41,485 bases of DNA from Burkholderiaceae bacterium (GTDB lineage: Bacteria > Pseudomonadota > Gammaproteobacteria > Burkholderiales > Burkholderiaceae), in assembly GCA_947448415.1 (NCBI GenBank), contig CANFMT010000022.1, positions 1 to 41,485 on the forward strand, given 5' to 3'. The position numbers and the translations under genes are program-made. Below the pieces are notes generated by a model. It ran no database searches. It was not told the DNA's origin and worked only from the letters and a program-made list of their open reading frames with translations. Each line of letters starts with the position of its first letter. The first letter of the stretch is position 1. Below, in pieces: positions 10,796 through 21,108 of this stretch.

Positions 10796-11520
10796 TCACT
10801 CTTAGATGCTTTGAGCACGACAGATTTCCCTTGGAGATGGGTCAGTGTTGCAACATCCTTTTCGAGGTTACTGAGGCGCCAATCGCCTAAAACGGGAGCC
10901 CCCTTTTCGAAAGCGAGGCTACCTTTGATAGTTTCAAAATGGGCTCGATGAGAGCCACCCATTTGACTGCTTCCCAAATAACGCCAGCGACGTATCTCGG
11001 ACTCAAAAGGGATGGTTTGGGGCTTATGGATAAGCTTGTTTTGTCCCTTATTATGATTAAATGAGTGAATACTCACTTCTAATATATCCAATTCTTCATA
11101 TAGACCTTCTTCAACTTCTTGAATCTCGTTGCGTAAAGCCCCCATCTCTTTTTTAAGCTCAGACAGTTGCTGCTGTGATTGATCAAAACTAGATTGGGAG
11201 CCGCTCTTAATGGATTCATAAATAACAAAAAATGCAATGCCAACTGCTAATAGGCATGCGAAAAGAGGAATTACCCTAAGCAATTTTTTGAGTTGATGGT
11301 CTGAAAGATATCCCTGCAAACCTTCCGGTTTTGCATGGCTGGGACGGGACTCGGCTACCCCTGGAATAGCGCCCATAAAAGGTTTTGTTTTCCGAATTCC
11401 ATGGGGGTCTGGAATGGCTGGATCATCACCAAGTTCGCTCAGAATGTCATCAAATGCATGGGTGGGAATATGGCGTGAAGGCATGCTCATATTCTCGGAT
11501 TTAGAGCCTTTGCTAACCAT
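10792..11520 (-). CDS. Unrecognised bitopic membrane protein with coiled coil, in the pil locus
   Basis: I do not recognise this 242 aa protein. The N-terminal ~78 residues are polar and probably cytoplasmic. A single hydrophobic helix lies at about 82-101 (RVIPLFACLLAVGIAFFVIY), then a likely coiled coil at about 110-152 rich in Q, E and L (QQQLSELKKEMGALRNEIQE), and a soluble C-terminal part (160-242) without obvious motifs. It stands where pilM-N-O-P normally lie, divergent from mrcA and translationally coupled to the secretin. The topology recalls PilN/PilO (short cytoplasmic tail, one helix, coiled coil, periplasmic domain) except for the long cytoplasmic part. An alternative ATG is at 11490. 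A role as an inner-membrane partner of the secretin is inference from position only. Confidence 0.6.
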   Translation of the reverse strand: MVSKGSKSENMSMPSRHIPTHAFDDILSELGDDPAIPDPHGIRKTKPFMGAIPGVAESRPSHAKPEGLQGYLSDHQLKKLLRVIPLFACLLAVGIAFFVIYESIKSGSQSSFDQSQQQLSELKKEMGALRNEIQEVEEGLYEELDILEVSIHSFNHNKGQNKLIHKPQTIPFESEIRRWRYLGSSQMGGSHRAHFETIKGSLAFEKGAPVLGDWRLSNLEKDVATLTHLQGKSVVLKASKSE

Positions 11521-11551
11521 AGGCTTAACTTGAATTGGCCATCAGATTTTT

Positions 11552-11583
11552 ACTATAGGTAAATTGCTTAAGCGACCTATAAT
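11552..11583. promoter_or_regulatory. Divergent promoter dyad between the pil-like operon and mrcA
   Basis: TATAGGT (11554-11560) and ACCTATA (11575-11581) form a perfect 7-bp inverted repeat. Read outward, each arm gives an ACCTATA(A/G)T -10-like box: TATAAT at 11578-11583 for mrcA and TATAGT on the minus strand at 11557-11552 for the pil-like operon. A GCTTAAGC palindrome lies between them. No good -35 box is visible. The TATAAT ends only 8 bases before the mrcA ATG. This is a motif reading only. Confidence 0.35.
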
Positions 11584-11591
11584 TTGGACTT

Positions 11592-13928
11592 ATGGCGCTA
11601 CCCCCAAAAGACAAGCCGACGCTAAATCAGCGACCAACTCGTCCATCCGACAGACGTCCTCGGCAACCTCGAGTTGATAGTGGTGTGCCTCGTAAGTCAT
11701 CCAGTAATCCACTCATTAAGGCCTTACTCATTATTGGCGTAGTTATTGCCTTGGTTATTACCCTTTTGATGGGTTATGCATTTTTGGTGGCAAAACCAAA
11801 TTTGCCCAAAATCTCTGCATTGACGGATTACAACCCCAAAACACCTCTTCGTATTTATACGGCTGACAAAGTATTAATCGGTGAGTTTGGAGAAGAGCGC
11901 AGGAAAGTAATTCCACTGAACGAAATTCCCCTGAGTATGCGTAATGCAGTCCTAGCAATTGAGGATGATCGTTTTTACTCTCATGGTGGTGTCGATTACG
12001 TTGGCATTCTTCGGGCTACAGTAACTAATTTGCGTGGCCATCTCTCACAGGGTGCGTCAACTATCACCATGCAGGTGGCTCGAAATTTCTTCTTAAGCAA
12101 TGAGAAGACTTTTAGTCGCAAAATTTATGAGGTACTTCTTGCCTGGGAAATAGAGTCGCAACTGACTAAAGACAAGATTCTGGAAATTTATATGAACCAG
12201 ATTTTCTTGGGCCAGAGAGCTTATGGATTTTCTAGTGCTGCACAAATCTACTTTGGTAAGGAGCTAAAGGAGATCACCATAGCTGAATCAGCCATGTTGG
12301 CTGGTTTGCCTAAGGCGCCCTCTGCATATAACCCAGTAAGCAATTTTCGTCGCGCAAAAATTCGTCAAGAATATATTCTGCAACGTATGCGCGATCTTGG
12401 GTACATCACGCCTGAGGAATATCAAAAGGCAATGATCGAAGACCTGCGTATTCGAGGTCTTGGCAATGAATTTGCTGTACGTGCCGATTTTCCTGCTGAG
12501 ATGGTTCGTCAATTACTCTTTACACAGTACGGCGAGGCAATTTATTCGCAGGGTATCGATGTTTACACAACCATCCTTAAAGCAGATCAGGACGCTGCGT
12601 ACAAAGCGGTACGTCACGGAATTTTTGAATATGACTTAAGACACGCTTACCGAGGTCCAGAAGGATTTATTGACCTTCCGGAGGACTCGGTTAAGCGACA
12701 GCGGGCAATTGATGAGGCCTTGCTAGCCTATCCCCAATTAGATGATTTGCAGTCTGGAGTAGTGCTTGATGTGAAGCCAAAAGAAATGCAGGTCATGATT
12801 GCTACTGGCGATACCATTACTCTCAAAGGTGAAGGGATGAAGTTGGCAACAACTTCTTTAACTGACAGCACGCAACCTAAAAAACGGTTGCGACCAGGTG
12901 CTGTTGTGAGACTGCTTTCTGATGGCGGTGTTTGGAAGCTTGCTCAGTTACCGCAAGTTGAGGCTGCTTTTGTTTCAATGAATGCTGAGACGGGCGCGAT
13001 TTTATCTTTGGTTGGCGGCTTTGATTTCCGTCGCAATCAATTTAATCATGTGACTCAAGCATTGCGTCAGCCAGGCTCATCCTTTAAGCCATTTATCTAT
13101 GCCGCAGCAATTGAAAAAGGCTTTTCACCAAGTACGATGGTGAACGATGCACCTTTATCTATCGGTAGCATGGAGACGGGTAGTCAGGCATGGGAGCCAA
13201 AGAATTACGACGGCAAATATGACGGCATGATGCGTCTACGCAATGCCTTGGCTAAATCAAAGAACTTGGTATCGGTAAGAATTATTCGAGCCATTGGTCC
13301 GTCTTATGCGCAAGAATATATTCAACGCTTTGGTTTTGAGCCAGAAAAACATCCGCCTTACTTAACGATGGCCTTGGGCGCGGGCTCGGTGACTCCTTTG
13401 CAAATGGCCTCAGCCTATAGTGTTTTTGCGAACGGAGGCTATCGCGTAGATCCATTCTTAATTGATAAGATGGTAGATTCCAAGGGGACGGTTTTATTTG
13501 AGGCAAAGCCTACTCATGCGGGTGAAGATGCTACTCGTGTATTGGATGCACGCACTGCATTTGTCATGGATAGTATGTTGCAAGAGGTGACTAAATCGGG
13601 AACTGCAGCATCTGCGCGTGGCAAGCTAGGGCGTACTGATATCGCAGGTAAAACTGGTACAACCAATGAATCCCATGACGCGTGGTTTGCTGGCTATAAC
13701 CCCAAAGTGGTTGCTATCGCTTGGATTGGTTTCGATAAACCCGCAAGCTTGGGTGATCGTGAAACCGGTGGTGGCTTAGCTTTGCCAATGTGGATTTCGT
13801 ATATGACCACAGCTCTGAAAGATAGCCCACAAATTAATCGTGAAGTTCCTAGTGGTGTAACGCAAGTCGATGGCGATTGGTTTATTCCTGAATTCTCCAA
13901 CAATGGCGGCGTTCGCGAACTACAGTAG
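11592..13928 (+). CDS. mrcA: Penicillin-binding protein 1A (bifunctional peptidoglycan synthase)
   Basis: Class A PBP: glycosyltransferase (GT51) plus DD-transpeptidase, anchored in the inner membrane. After a basic Pro/Arg-rich cytoplasmic tail there is one membrane helix at about 41-64. The GT51 motifs follow (AIEDDRFYSHGGVD, GASTITMQVARNFFL). In the transpeptidase the nucleophile is S496 in SSFK, the second motif is SKN and the third is K687-T-G. Length 778 aa. A weak TTTGGA precedes the ATG. It is divergent from the pil-like pair, as mrcA is from pilM in many proteobacteria. A perfect hairpin covers its stop codon. Confidence 0.97.
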   Translation: MALPPKDKPTLNQRPTRPSDRRPRQPRVDSGVPRKSSSNPLIKALLIIGVVIALVITLLMGYAFLVAKPNLPKISALTDYNPKTPLRIYTADKVLIGEFGEERRKVIPLNEIPLSMRNAVLAIEDDRFYSHGGVDYVGILRATVTNLRGHLSQGASTITMQVARNFFLSNEKTFSRKIYEVLLAWEIESQLTKDKILEIYMNQIFLGQRAYGFSSAAQIYFGKELKEITIAESAMLAGLPKAPSAYNPVSNFRRAKIRQEYILQRMRDLGYITPEEYQKAMIEDLRIRGLGNEFAVRADFPAEMVRQLLFTQYGEAIYSQGIDVYTTILKADQDAAYKAVRHGIFEYDLRHAYRGPEGFIDLPEDSVKRQRAIDEALLAYPQLDDLQSGVVLDVKPKEMQVMIATGDTITLKGEGMKLATTSLTDSTQPKKRLRPGAVVRLLSDGGVWKLAQLPQVEAAFVSMNAETGAILSLVGGFDFRRNQFNHVTQALRQPGSSFKPFIYAAAIEKGFSPSTMVNDAPLSIGSMETGSQAWEPKNYDGKYDGMMRLRNALAKSKNLVSVRIIRAIGPSYAQEYIQRFGFEPEKHPPYLTMALGAGSVTPLQMASAYSVFANGGYRVDPFLIDKMVDSKGTVLFEAKPTHAGEDATRVLDARTAFVMDSMLQEVTKSGTAASARGKLGRTDIAGKTGTTNESHDAWFAGYNPKVVAIAWIGFDKPASLGDRETGGGLALPMWISYMTTALKDSPQINREVPSGVTQVDGDWFIPEFSNNGGVRELQ

Positions 13929-13932
13929 TTCG
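13916..13932. repeat. Perfect hairpin over the mrcA stop, 5' flank of the transposase
   Basis: CGAACTA and TAGTTCG form a perfect 7-bp stem with a CAG loop. The mrcA stop codon TAG (13926-13928) lies in the right arm. It starts 25 bases before the transposase ATG and has no T-run. A GTAG tetranucleotide, known as a guide next to REP hairpins of RAYT enzymes, occurs here inside the stem rather than at its foot. It may be the left recognition structure of the element, or chance. Confidence 0.45.
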
Positions 13933-13940
13933 TTTCTAAA

Positions 13941-14645
13941 ATGGCTCGGCAAGCGCGAACTGTCATCCCTGGCCAAGCAATGCATGTCATGGTTCGTGGC
14001 AACAATCGGGAAATGCTTTTCTTTGGCAACGAAGATCGTCGCATTTATCTGGAATGGCTGCGCGACGGTGCAAGGCAATTTGGATGTGCAGTTCACGCTT
14101 TCGCTTTAATGCCCAATCATGTGCATCTCTTGATTACTCCACACAATGAAGATTCACTTGCTAAAACAATGCAATCTTTAGGGCGCCGTTATGTACAATA
14201 CTTTAACCAACAACACCATCGTTCTGGAACAATTTGGGAGGGACGATATAGATCGTCCTTAATTGATCCAGAATATTTCTTACGTTGTCAGCGCTATATA
14301 GAGCTAAATCCAGTAAGGGCCGGTTTTGAGTCTAGCCCCCAGGATTCAGGATGGACAAGCTTTTCAAGTCACATTGGGGGTAATTCTGAGCCCTGGTTGG
14401 TTGATCACCAAAATTTCTGGAAATTGGGTAATACGCCATTCGAGAGGCAAATGGCCTGGGCTAGCTTTGTAAAAGAGGGCGCACCCCACTGGGAAGATAT
14501 GCAGATCACCGAATCCTTGATTCGTTCTAAGCCCTGGGTCAGTGATATTTATGCTAAAAAACTCTTTAAAGACAATCTCAGCGCTACTCAGATCCGTCAT
14601 CGTGGGCGCCCAAGGAAGATAAACACTTTAAATTCAATGGCTTAG
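13941..14645 (+). mobile_element. REP-associated Y1 (HUH) tyrosine transposase, IS200-like (RAYT family)
   Basis: Single-strand DNA transposase of the Y1/HUH family, 234 aa. The metal-binding HUH is H60-V-H62 in LMPNHVHLLITP, and the catalytic tyrosine is Y119 in RYIELNPVRAG, the pattern of RAYTs (REP-associated tyrosine transposases). The C-terminus ends in an AT-hook-like RHRGRPRK. There is no tnpB partner. It is 12 bases after mrcA on the same strand, without a clear Shine-Dalgarno, so it may depend on mrcA transcription. The frame is intact and the catalytic residues are present. Palindromes on both sides (13916-13932, 14658-14684, 14693-14753) fit a domesticated RAYT/REP-like unit. The CDS is certain; mobility is not. 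Confidence 0.9.
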
Positions 14646-14657
14646 CCTTTACTAGGC

Positions 14658-14684
14658 CAACCCCTGCTATTTATAGGGGGCTTG
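14658..14684. repeat. Bulged hairpin downstream of the transposase
   Basis: CAACCCC...GGGG-C-TTG with an inner CTA/TAG stem around TTTA. It is an imperfect palindrome with a TG bulge, 13 bases after the transposase stop. REP elements used by RAYTs are characteristically bulged GC-rich hairpins, so this could be the right-hand element. No convincing T-run, so it is a poor terminator. Confidence 0.4.
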
Positions 14685-14692
14685 AATTTCTT

Positions 14693-14753
14693 GACTCTGT
14701 CCCCATATTAATAATACATATTGGTGCGAGATCAAATTAAATGGGACAGACTC
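14693..14753. repeat. Inverted repeat with GACTCTGTCCC ends between the transposase and gltB
   Basis: GACTCTGTCCCCAT (14693-14706) faces ATGGGACAGACTC (14741-14753). They are reverse complements apart from one mismatch and one extra C, 34 bases apart, and the pairing continues weakly into the AT-rich flanks. I recall GGGACAGA-type palindromes accompanying Y1 transposases in many proteobacteria, so this is probably the recognition structure of the neighbouring transposase. The remaining upstream region of gltB, 14754-14840, shows nothing I can name. Confidence 0.5.
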
Positions 14754-14840
14754 ATTTTATTTCTATTGCATCGATATGGGTATTCACCTATATTTGATCC
14801 TCCAAAAGAAATCAGGCCTTTGATGCCGCTCGGAAATATT

Positions 14841-17800
14841 ATGACTACACAATTAAATTCAAACCTTCGCCCAATCGCTCAAGGTTTATATGATCCTCAA
14901 AATGAGCATGATGCTTGCGGCGTAGGATTCGTGGCGCACATTAAAGGTAAGAAATCTCACGAGATTGTTTCTCAGGGTTTACAGATTCTTGAGAACTTGG
15001 ATCACCGGGGTGCGGTTGGTGCCGATCCATTAATGGGTGATGGCGCTGGTATCTTGATTCAGATTCCAGATACTTTGTATCGCGAAGAAATGGCCAAGCA
15101 AGGCGTGACCTTGCCACCTTTGGGTGAGTACGGGGTTGGCATGATTTTCTTGCCCAAGGAGCACGCTTCTCGTTTGGCATGTGAACAAGAGTTAGAGCGC
15201 ACTGTCCGTTTAGAAGGTCAAGTTGTTTTAGGTTGGAGAGATGTTCCGGTAGATGTGAAGTTACCAATGTCTCCAACTGTGCAAATGACAGAACCATTCA
15301 TTCGCCAAATATTTATTGGCCGTGGCCGCGACATCATGACAACCGATGCGCTCGAGCGTAAGTTGTACGTGATTCGTAAAACAGCAAGTCATGCCATCCA
15401 AGACTTGCATTTGAAGCATGGCAAAGAATATTTCGTTGCTTCAATGTCTGCTCGAACCATTGTTTATAAGGGTTTGCTGTTAGCTAACCAGGTGGGGGCT
15501 TACTACCAAGATTTGCAAGATAAGCGCACAGTATCCGCGCTGGCCTTAGTTCATCAGCGTTTCTCAACCAATACATTCCCAGCTTGGGAATTGGCCCATC
15601 CATACCGCATGATTGCGCACAACGGTGAGATTAATACAGTTAAAGGTAACGTCAATTGGGTTAATGCACGTGAGGGTGCGATCAGTTCCCCTGTACTGGG
15701 CGATGATTTGAAAAAATTGTGGCCATTGATTTATCCAGGCCAGTCAGACACTGCATGTTTTGACAACTGCTTGGAATTGTTAGTGATGTCTGGCTATCCA
15801 TTAGCCCAAGCCATGATGATGATGATTCCTGAAGCATGGGAACAGCATGCATTAATGGATGACAATCGCCGCGCCTTCTATGAATATCATGCTGCAATGA
15901 TGGAGCCATGGGATGGTCCGGCAGCAATGGCATTTACTGATGGCCGCCAAATTGGCGCAACACTAGATCGCAACGGTTTGCGTCCAGCGCGCTATTACGT
16001 AACCGATGACGACTTAGTCATCATGGGTTCTGAGGCTGGTGTATTGCCTATTCCTGAGAGCAAGATTGTTCAAAAATGGCGTTTGCAACCTGGCAAGATG
16101 TTCATGATCGATATGGAACAAGGCCGCATCATTGATGACGTTGAGCTCAAGAACGCCGTTTCTAAAGCTAAGCCTTATAAGAGCTGGATTGATGCGGTTC
16201 GTGTGAAGCTCGATGAAGTTGATGCAAGCAAGGCTGACTTGGTGGATGAGAAGACTACTATTCGTCCGGCAGCGAAATTGTTAGATCGCCAACAGGCATT
16301 TGGCTACACCCAAGAAGATATTAAGTACCTCATGGCCCCAATGGCCATGAATGGTGAAGAGGCAATTGGTTCAATGGGTAATGACAGTCCATTGGCGGTG
16401 CTCTCAAATAAGAATAAGCCACTCTATAACTACTTTAAACAGTTATTTGCGCAAGTTACAAATCCACCGATTGACCCGATTCGCGAGAACATGGTGATGT
16501 CATTGGTGTCATTCATTGGGCCTAAGCCTAATTTGTTGGATACCAACAACATCAATCCGCCAATGCGTTTGGAAGTTAGTCAGCCAATTTTGGATTTTGA
16601 TGACATCACTAAGATTCGTCACATTGACCACTACACCAACGGTAAGTTCCGCTCTTATGAATTGGATATTTGCTATCCAGCTTCATGGGGTAAAGCCGGT
16701 ATCGAAGCGCGCTTAGCGTCTTTATGTGCTGAGGCTGCAGACGCCGTTCGTTCCGGTTACAACATCTTGATCGTGAGCGATCGTCAGGTTGATGAAAAGC
16801 ATGTAGCAATCCCAGCATTATTGGCTACCTCAGCAATTCATCAGCATTTAGTACAAAAAGGTTTACGTACCAGTGTTGGCTTAGTTGTTGAAACTGGCAG
16901 TGCGCGTGAGACGCATCACTTTGCGCTCTTGGCTGGTTATGGCGCTGAAGCTGTTCACCCATACCTTGCCATGGAAACATTGGCAGAAATGGCCAAAGGC
17001 TTGTCTGGTGATTTGTCTGCTGAAAAAGCTGTCAAGAACTTTGTTAAAGCGGTCGGCAAGGGCTTGCAAAAAGTGATGTCCAAAATGGGCATCTCTACTT
17101 ATATGTCTTATACCGGCTCACAAATTTTTGAAGCAATTGGTCTAAACCACGACATCATTGATCAGTACTTCAAAGGCACTCCATCTAACGTTGGTGGTAT
17201 CGGCGTATTTGAAGTTGCTGAAGAAGCTTTGCGTATGCATACCGCTGCGTTTGGCAATGATCCAGTGCTTACCAACATGCTTGATGCTGGTGGTGAATAT
17301 GCATTCCGTATTCGTGGTGAAAACCATATGTGGACTCCAGACACGATTGCGAAGCTTCAACACTCCACACGTATTGGCGCTGAGAAGGGCTATCAGACTT
17401 ATAAAGAGTACGCCAACATCATCAACGATCAAACCAAGCGTCAAATGACTTTGCGTGGTTTGTTTGAATTTAAGCTTGATCCAGCTAAAGCTATTCCATT
17501 GGACGAAGTTGAGTCTGCAAAAGAAATCGTTAAACGTTTTGCAACGGGCGCGATGTCTTTGGGCTCCATTTCTACTGAGGCGCACGCTACTTTAGCGGTA
17601 GCGATGAACCGCATTGGCGGCAAGTCCAATACCGGCGAAGGTGGCGAAGATCCAAATCGCTATGTGAATGAACTCAAAGGCATTCCAATTAAGAAGGGTG
17701 AGACTTTAGCTAGCATTCTAGGTAGTGATGTGGTGGAAGCCAATATTCCATTGCTTGATGGTGATTCATTGCGTTCTAAGATCAAGCAAGTTGCTTCCGG

Positions 17801-19586
17801 CCGCTTTGGTGTGACAACAGAATATTTACGTTCCGCTGATCAGATTCAGATCAAGATGGCGCAAGGCGCTAAGCCTGGAGAAGGTGGCCAATTGCCTGGT
17901 GGTAAAGTTTCTGATTACATCGGTAAGTTGCGTTTCTCAGTGCCAGGCGTTGGTTTGATTTCACCCCCTCCGCACCATGACATTTACTCAATTGAAGATA
18001 TTGCTCAGTTGATCCATGATCTGAAGAACGTCAATCCAAAGGCTGACGTTTCTGTGAAGTTGGTCTCTGAAGTGGGTGTTGGCACGGTTGCTGCTGGCGT
18101 TGCTAAAGCTAAAGCAGACCACGTAGTGATCGCTGGTCACGATGGCGGCACTGGCGCATCCCCGCTATCCTCCATCAAACACGCCGGTTCTCCATGGGAG
18201 CTTGGTTTGGCTGAAACACAACAAACCTTAGTGCTTAATGGTTTGCGTAGCCGTATTCGCGTTCAGGCCGATGGTCAAATGAAGACGGGTCGCGACGTAG
18301 TAATCGGCGCCTTATTGGGTGCGGATGAATTTGGTTTTGCGACAGCCCCATTGGTGGTTGAGGGTTGCATCATGATGCGTAAGTGCCACTTGAATACCTG
18401 CCCAGTGGGCGTGGCAACACAAGATCCAGAATTGCGTAAAAAGTTTTCTGGCAAGCCAGAGCACGTTGTGAATTTCTTCTTCTTTATTGCTGAAGAAGCT
18501 CGTGAAATCATGGCGCAATTAGGCATTCGTAAGTTTGATGATTTGATTGGCCGCGTTGATTTATTGGACACTCGCAAAGGTATCGAAAACTGGAAAGTAC
18601 ACGGCTTGGATTTCAGCAAGATTTTTGCTGAGCCACAGGTAGCAAGTGAAGTTCCACGCTATCAAGTATTGACACAAGATCATGGCTTAGCTAGCGCACT
18701 CGACAATATCTTGATTGAGAAGAGTGAGCCTGCATTAGAGCGTGGTGAGAAAGTTTCTTTCATTGTTCCAGTAAAGAACGTAAATCGCACTGTTGGCGCA
18801 ATGCTTTCTGGTGAAGTAGCTCAACGCTATGGTCATGCAGGCTTGCCTGACGACACTATCCATATCCAATTGAATGGCACTGCTGGTCAAAGCTTCGCTG
18901 CTTTCTTGGCACGTGGTATTACTTTAGATCTCGTCGGCGATGGTAATGACTATGTTGGCAAAGGCCTGTCTGGCGGACGCGTCATTGTTCGTGCTCCTCA
19001 TGAATTCCGTGGCGACACTGCTAAGAACATCATCGTAGGCAATACGGTTCTTTATGGTGCGATTGCGGGCGAAGCCTTCTTTAATGGCGTAGCTGGCGAG
19101 CGTTTCGCGGTTCGTAACTCTGGTGCTACCACTGTTGTAGAGGGCACCGGCGACCATGGTTGTGAGTATATGACCGGTGGAACAGTGGTTGTATTAGGCG
19201 CTACTGGACGCAACTTTGCTGCGGGTATGAGTGGCGGTATTGCTTACGTTTATGACGAAGATGGCTTGTTTGATAAGCGTTGTAATACCAGCATGGCCAC
19301 TTTGGAAAAAGTTCTACCCTCGGCTGAGCAGATTTCTAAGGTTCCTCAGGCACAGTGGCACGCCCCTATTGATGTTAAAGACGGCGGCGAGCGTTTAACT
19401 GACGAGCAAATTCTGAAGGGCTTGATCGAGCGTCACTTCCGTCACACTGGCTCTGAGCGCGCTAAAGCAATCTTGGCTGATTGGGAAAACGCCCGCAGTC
19501 GTTTTGTGAAGGTTCTCCCAACCGAGTACAAGCGTGCTTTGGGTGAGTTGTGGGAAAAGGCTCAGAACAAGACTGTTGCAGCTTAA
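14841..19586 (+). CDS. gltB: Glutamate synthase (NADPH) large subunit
   Basis: Large chain of GOGAT: takes ammonia from glutamine and with 2-oxoglutarate makes two glutamates. It has an N-terminal class II amidotransferase domain; mature Cys is C26 ([10 protein letters not shown]), implying removal of a 25-residue propeptide. A central linker is followed by the FMN/synthase domain ([30 protein letters not shown]). A 3Fe-4S cysteine cluster follows ([17 protein letters not shown]). The C-terminus is the GxGxG beta-helix. The frame is open to 14721, but the ATG at 14841 gives the usual N-terminus and keeps the transposase repeat outside; length 1581 aa. gltD follows after 51 bases. Confidence 0.97.
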   Translation: MTTQLNSNLRPIAQGLYDPQNEHDACGVGFVAHIKGKKSHEIVSQGLQILENLDHRGAVGADPLMGDGAGILIQIPDTLYREEMAKQGVTLPPLGEYGVGMIFLPKEHASRLACEQELERTVRLEGQVVLGWRDVPVDVKLPMSPTVQMTEPFIRQIFIGRGRDIMTTDALERKLYVIRKTASHAIQDLHLKHGKEYFVASMSARTIVYKGLLLANQVGAYYQDLQDKRTVSALALVHQRFSTNTFPAWELAHPYRMIAHNGEINTVKGNVNWVNAREGAISSPVLGDDLKKLWPLIYPGQSDTACFDNCLELLVMSGYPLAQAMMMMIPEAWEQHALMDDNRRAFYEYHAAMMEPWDGPAAMAFTDGRQIGATLDRNGLRPARYYVTDDDLVIMGSEAGVLPIPESKIVQKWRLQPGKMFMIDMEQGRIIDDVELKNAVSKAKPYKSWIDAVRVKLDEVDASKADLVDEKTTIRPAAKLLDRQQAFGYTQEDIKYLMAPMAMNGEEAIGSMGNDSPLAVLSNKNKPLYNYFKQLFAQVTNPPIDPIRENMVMSLVSFIGPKPNLLDTNNINPPMRLEVSQPILDFDDITKIRHIDHYTNGKFRSYELDICYPASWGKAGIEARLASLCAEAADAVRSGYNILIVSDRQVDEKHVAIPALLATSAIHQHLVQKGLRTSVGLVVETGSARETHHFALLAGYGAEAVHPYLAMETLAEMAKGLSGDLSAEKAVKNFVKAVGKGLQKVMSKMGISTYMSYTGSQIFEAIGLNHDIIDQYFKGTPSNVGGIGVFEVAEEALRMHTAAFGNDPVLTNMLDAGGEYAFRIRGENHMWTPDTIAKLQHSTRIGAEKGYQTYKEYANIINDQTKRQMTLRGLFEFKLDPAKAIPLDEVESAKEIVKRFATGAMSLGSISTEAHATLAVAMNRIGGKSNTGEGGEDPNRYVNELKGIPIKKGETLASILGSDVVEANIPLLDGDSLRSKIKQVASGRFGVTTEYLRSADQIQIKMAQGAKPGEGGQLPGGKVSDYIGKLRFSVPGVGLISPPPHHDIYSIEDIAQLIHDLKNVNPKADVSVKLVSEVGVGTVAAGVAKAKADHVVIAGHDGGTGASPLSSIKHAGSPWELGLAETQQTLVLNGLRSRIRVQADGQMKTGRDVVIGALLGADEFGFATAPLVVEGCIMMRKCHLNTCPVGVATQDPELRKKFSGKPEHVVNFFFFIAEEAREIMAQLGIRKFDDLIGRVDLLDTRKGIENWKVHGLDFSKIFAEPQVASEVPRYQVLTQDHGLASALDNILIEKSEPALERGEKVSFIVPVKNVNRTVGAMLSGEVAQRYGHAGLPDDTIHIQLNGTAGQSFAAFLARGITLDLVGDGNDYVGKGLSGGRVIVRAPHEFRGDTAKNIIVGNTVLYGAIAGEAFFNGVAGERFAVRNSGATTVVEGTGDHGCEYMTGGTVVVLGATGRNFAAGMSGGIAYVYDEDGLFDKRCNTSMATLEKVLPSAEQISKVPQAQWHAPIDVKDGGERLTDEQILKGLIERHFRHTGSERAKAILADWENARSRFVKVLPTEYKRALGELWEKAQNKTVAA

Positions 19587-19637
19587 GTCACTTAATTAAC
19601 GCAGATAGACATTAAGAAAAGATACTAAGGATTAGAT

Positions 19638-21101
19638 ATGGGTAAGGTCACTGGATTTATGGAGTTTGAGCGTGTCGGTGAGACGTATGAAGCGCCGGTT
19701 AAACGCCTCCACCATTACAAAGAGTTTGTTGCTGCATTAACCGATGAGGAAGCAAAAGTTCAGGGCGCTCGTTGCATGGACTGCGGTATTCCGTTCTGCA
19801 ATAACGGCTGCCCAGTAAACAACATCATTCCAGATTTCAATGACTTGGTATTTCATAGTGACTGGAAGAATGCATTAGATGTATTGCAGTCGACCAATAA
19901 CTTCCCAGAGTTCACGGGTCGTATTTGTCCCGCACCCTGTGAGGCTGCGTGTACATTGGGGATCAACAACGATGCAGTTGGTATCAAATCGATTGAGCAT
20001 GCCATCATCGATAAGGGTTGGGAAAACGGTTGGGTGAAGCCTCAGCCTTCTAAAACCAAGACTGGTAAAAAGATTGCCGTTGTAGGCGGTGGACCTGCCG
20101 GTATGGCTGCTGCTCAGCAATTAGCTCGTGTGGGCCATGACGTTACTGTATTTGAAAAGAATGATCGTGTTGGCGGTTTGCTGCGTTACGGTATTCCTGA
20201 TTTCAAAATGGAAAAATGGTTAATTGATCGTCGTGTAGAGCAAATGCAGGCTGAAGGCGTTAAATTTGAAACAGGCGTTTTTGTTGGTAAAGATGTGATT
20301 GGTGCTGAAGTAAAAAATTACTCCACTAAGACTGTTTCACCTGAGCAATTGATGAAAGATTTTGATGCGGTAGTCATTACTGGTGGTGCAGAGCAGCCGC
20401 GTGATTTACCAGTTCCTGGCCGTGAACTGTCGGGAGTGCATTACGCCTTAGAATTTTTGATTCCCCAGAATAAAGAAAATGCTGGTGACTTCAAAAACGA
20501 GATTCGTGCAACAGATAAGCATGTAGTAGTCATTGGCGGTGGCGATACTGGTTCAGATTGCGTTGGCACTTCAAATCGTCATGGCGCCACCAAAATTACC
20601 CAGTTTGAGTTACTGCCACAGCCACCAGAAGTTGAAAATAAGCCCTTAGTGTGGCCATATTGGCCAACAAAGTTGCGCACATCTTCTTCCCATGAAGAAG
20701 GTTGTGATCGTGATTGGTCAGTGGGTACCAAACGTTTCGAAGGTAAAAACGGCAAAGTTGAAAAACTCATTGGCGTACGTTTGGAGTGGAAAGACGGCAA
20801 GATGGCAGAAGTGCCAAATTCTGAATTCGAGATCAAGGCAGATTTAGTACTTTTAGCAATGGGTTTCGTATCCCCAGTGCAGCAAGTATTAAATGCTTTT
20901 GGTGTTGAAAAGGATGCGCGTGGCAATGCTAAAGCTACTGTAGATGGTCAAAATGCCTATCAAACCAATGTTCCTAAGGTATTTGCTGCAGGCGATATGC
21001 GTCGTGGTCAGTCTTTGGTAGTTTGGGCGATCCGCGAAGGTCGTCAATGTGCTCAGGCAGTAGATGAGTATTTAATGGGGTCATCTGTTTTGCCCCGATA
21101 A
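19638..21101 (+). CDS. gltD: Glutamate synthase (NADPH) small subunit
   Basis: Beta subunit of GOGAT: oxidises NADPH on FAD and feeds electrons through 4Fe-4S clusters to GltB. The N-terminal cysteine motifs are [14 protein letters not shown] and [12 protein letters not shown]. The FAD Rossmann motif is [19 protein letters not shown] and the NADPH site is [17 protein letters not shown]. The C-terminal ATG/GD box is [21 protein letters not shown]. Length 487 aa. AAGGATT upstream is the ribosome site. The stop codon lies in a perfect palindrome (21094-21108) just before mlaF. Confidence 0.98.
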   Translation: MGKVTGFMEFERVGETYEAPVKRLHHYKEFVAALTDEEAKVQGARCMDCGIPFCNNGCPVNNIIPDFNDLVFHSDWKNALDVLQSTNNFPEFTGRICPAPCEAACTLGINNDAVGIKSIEHAIIDKGWENGWVKPQPSKTKTGKKIAVVGGGPAGMAAAQQLARVGHDVTVFEKNDRVGGLLRYGIPDFKMEKWLIDRRVEQMQAEGVKFETGVFVGKDVIGAEVKNYSTKTVSPEQLMKDFDAVVITGGAEQPRDLPVPGRELSGVHYALEFLIPQNKENAGDFKNEIRATDKHVVVIGGGDTGSDCVGTSNRHGATKITQFELLPQPPEVENKPLVWPYWPTKLRTSSSHEEGCDRDWSVGTKRFEGKNGKVEKLIGVRLEWKDGKMAEVPNSEFEIKADLVLLAMGFVSPVQQVLNAFGVEKDARGNAKATVDGQNAYQTNVPKVFAAGDMRRGQSLVVWAIREGRQCAQAVDEYLMGSSVLPR

Positions 21102-21108
21102 TATCGGG
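21094..21108. promoter_or_regulatory. Perfect palindrome between gltD stop and mlaF start
   Basis: CCCGATA-A-TATCGGG is an exact 15-base dyad. It contains the gltD stop (21099-21101), and its right arm holds the only G-rich (CGGGA) stretch that could serve as the mlaF ribosome site, four bases before the mlaF ATG at 21112. No T-run follows, so it is not a normal terminator. It could sequester the mlaF ribosome site unless gltD is being translated, or bind a regulator. The function is inferred. Confidence 0.4.

Noticed and set aside
10285..10951. Plus-strand open frames opposite the secretin and coiled-coil genes.
   Set aside because: Short, overlapping one another, and opposite genes with clear protein signatures; composition does not look coding.
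13870..14109. Open frame of about 79 codons across the mrcA/transposase junction.
   Set aside because: It lies in another frame over two real genes and shows no recognisable motif.
14721..14840. 40-residue N-terminal extension of GltB with open frame.
   Set aside because: It overlaps the transposase-side inverted repeat and would displace the catalytic cysteine far from the N-terminus; the ATG at 14841 gives the family N-terminus.
14941..19157. Many open frames antisense to gltB, up to about 147 codons.
   Set aside because: They are scattered shadows of a well-conserved 1581-codon gene, without ribosome sites or motifs.
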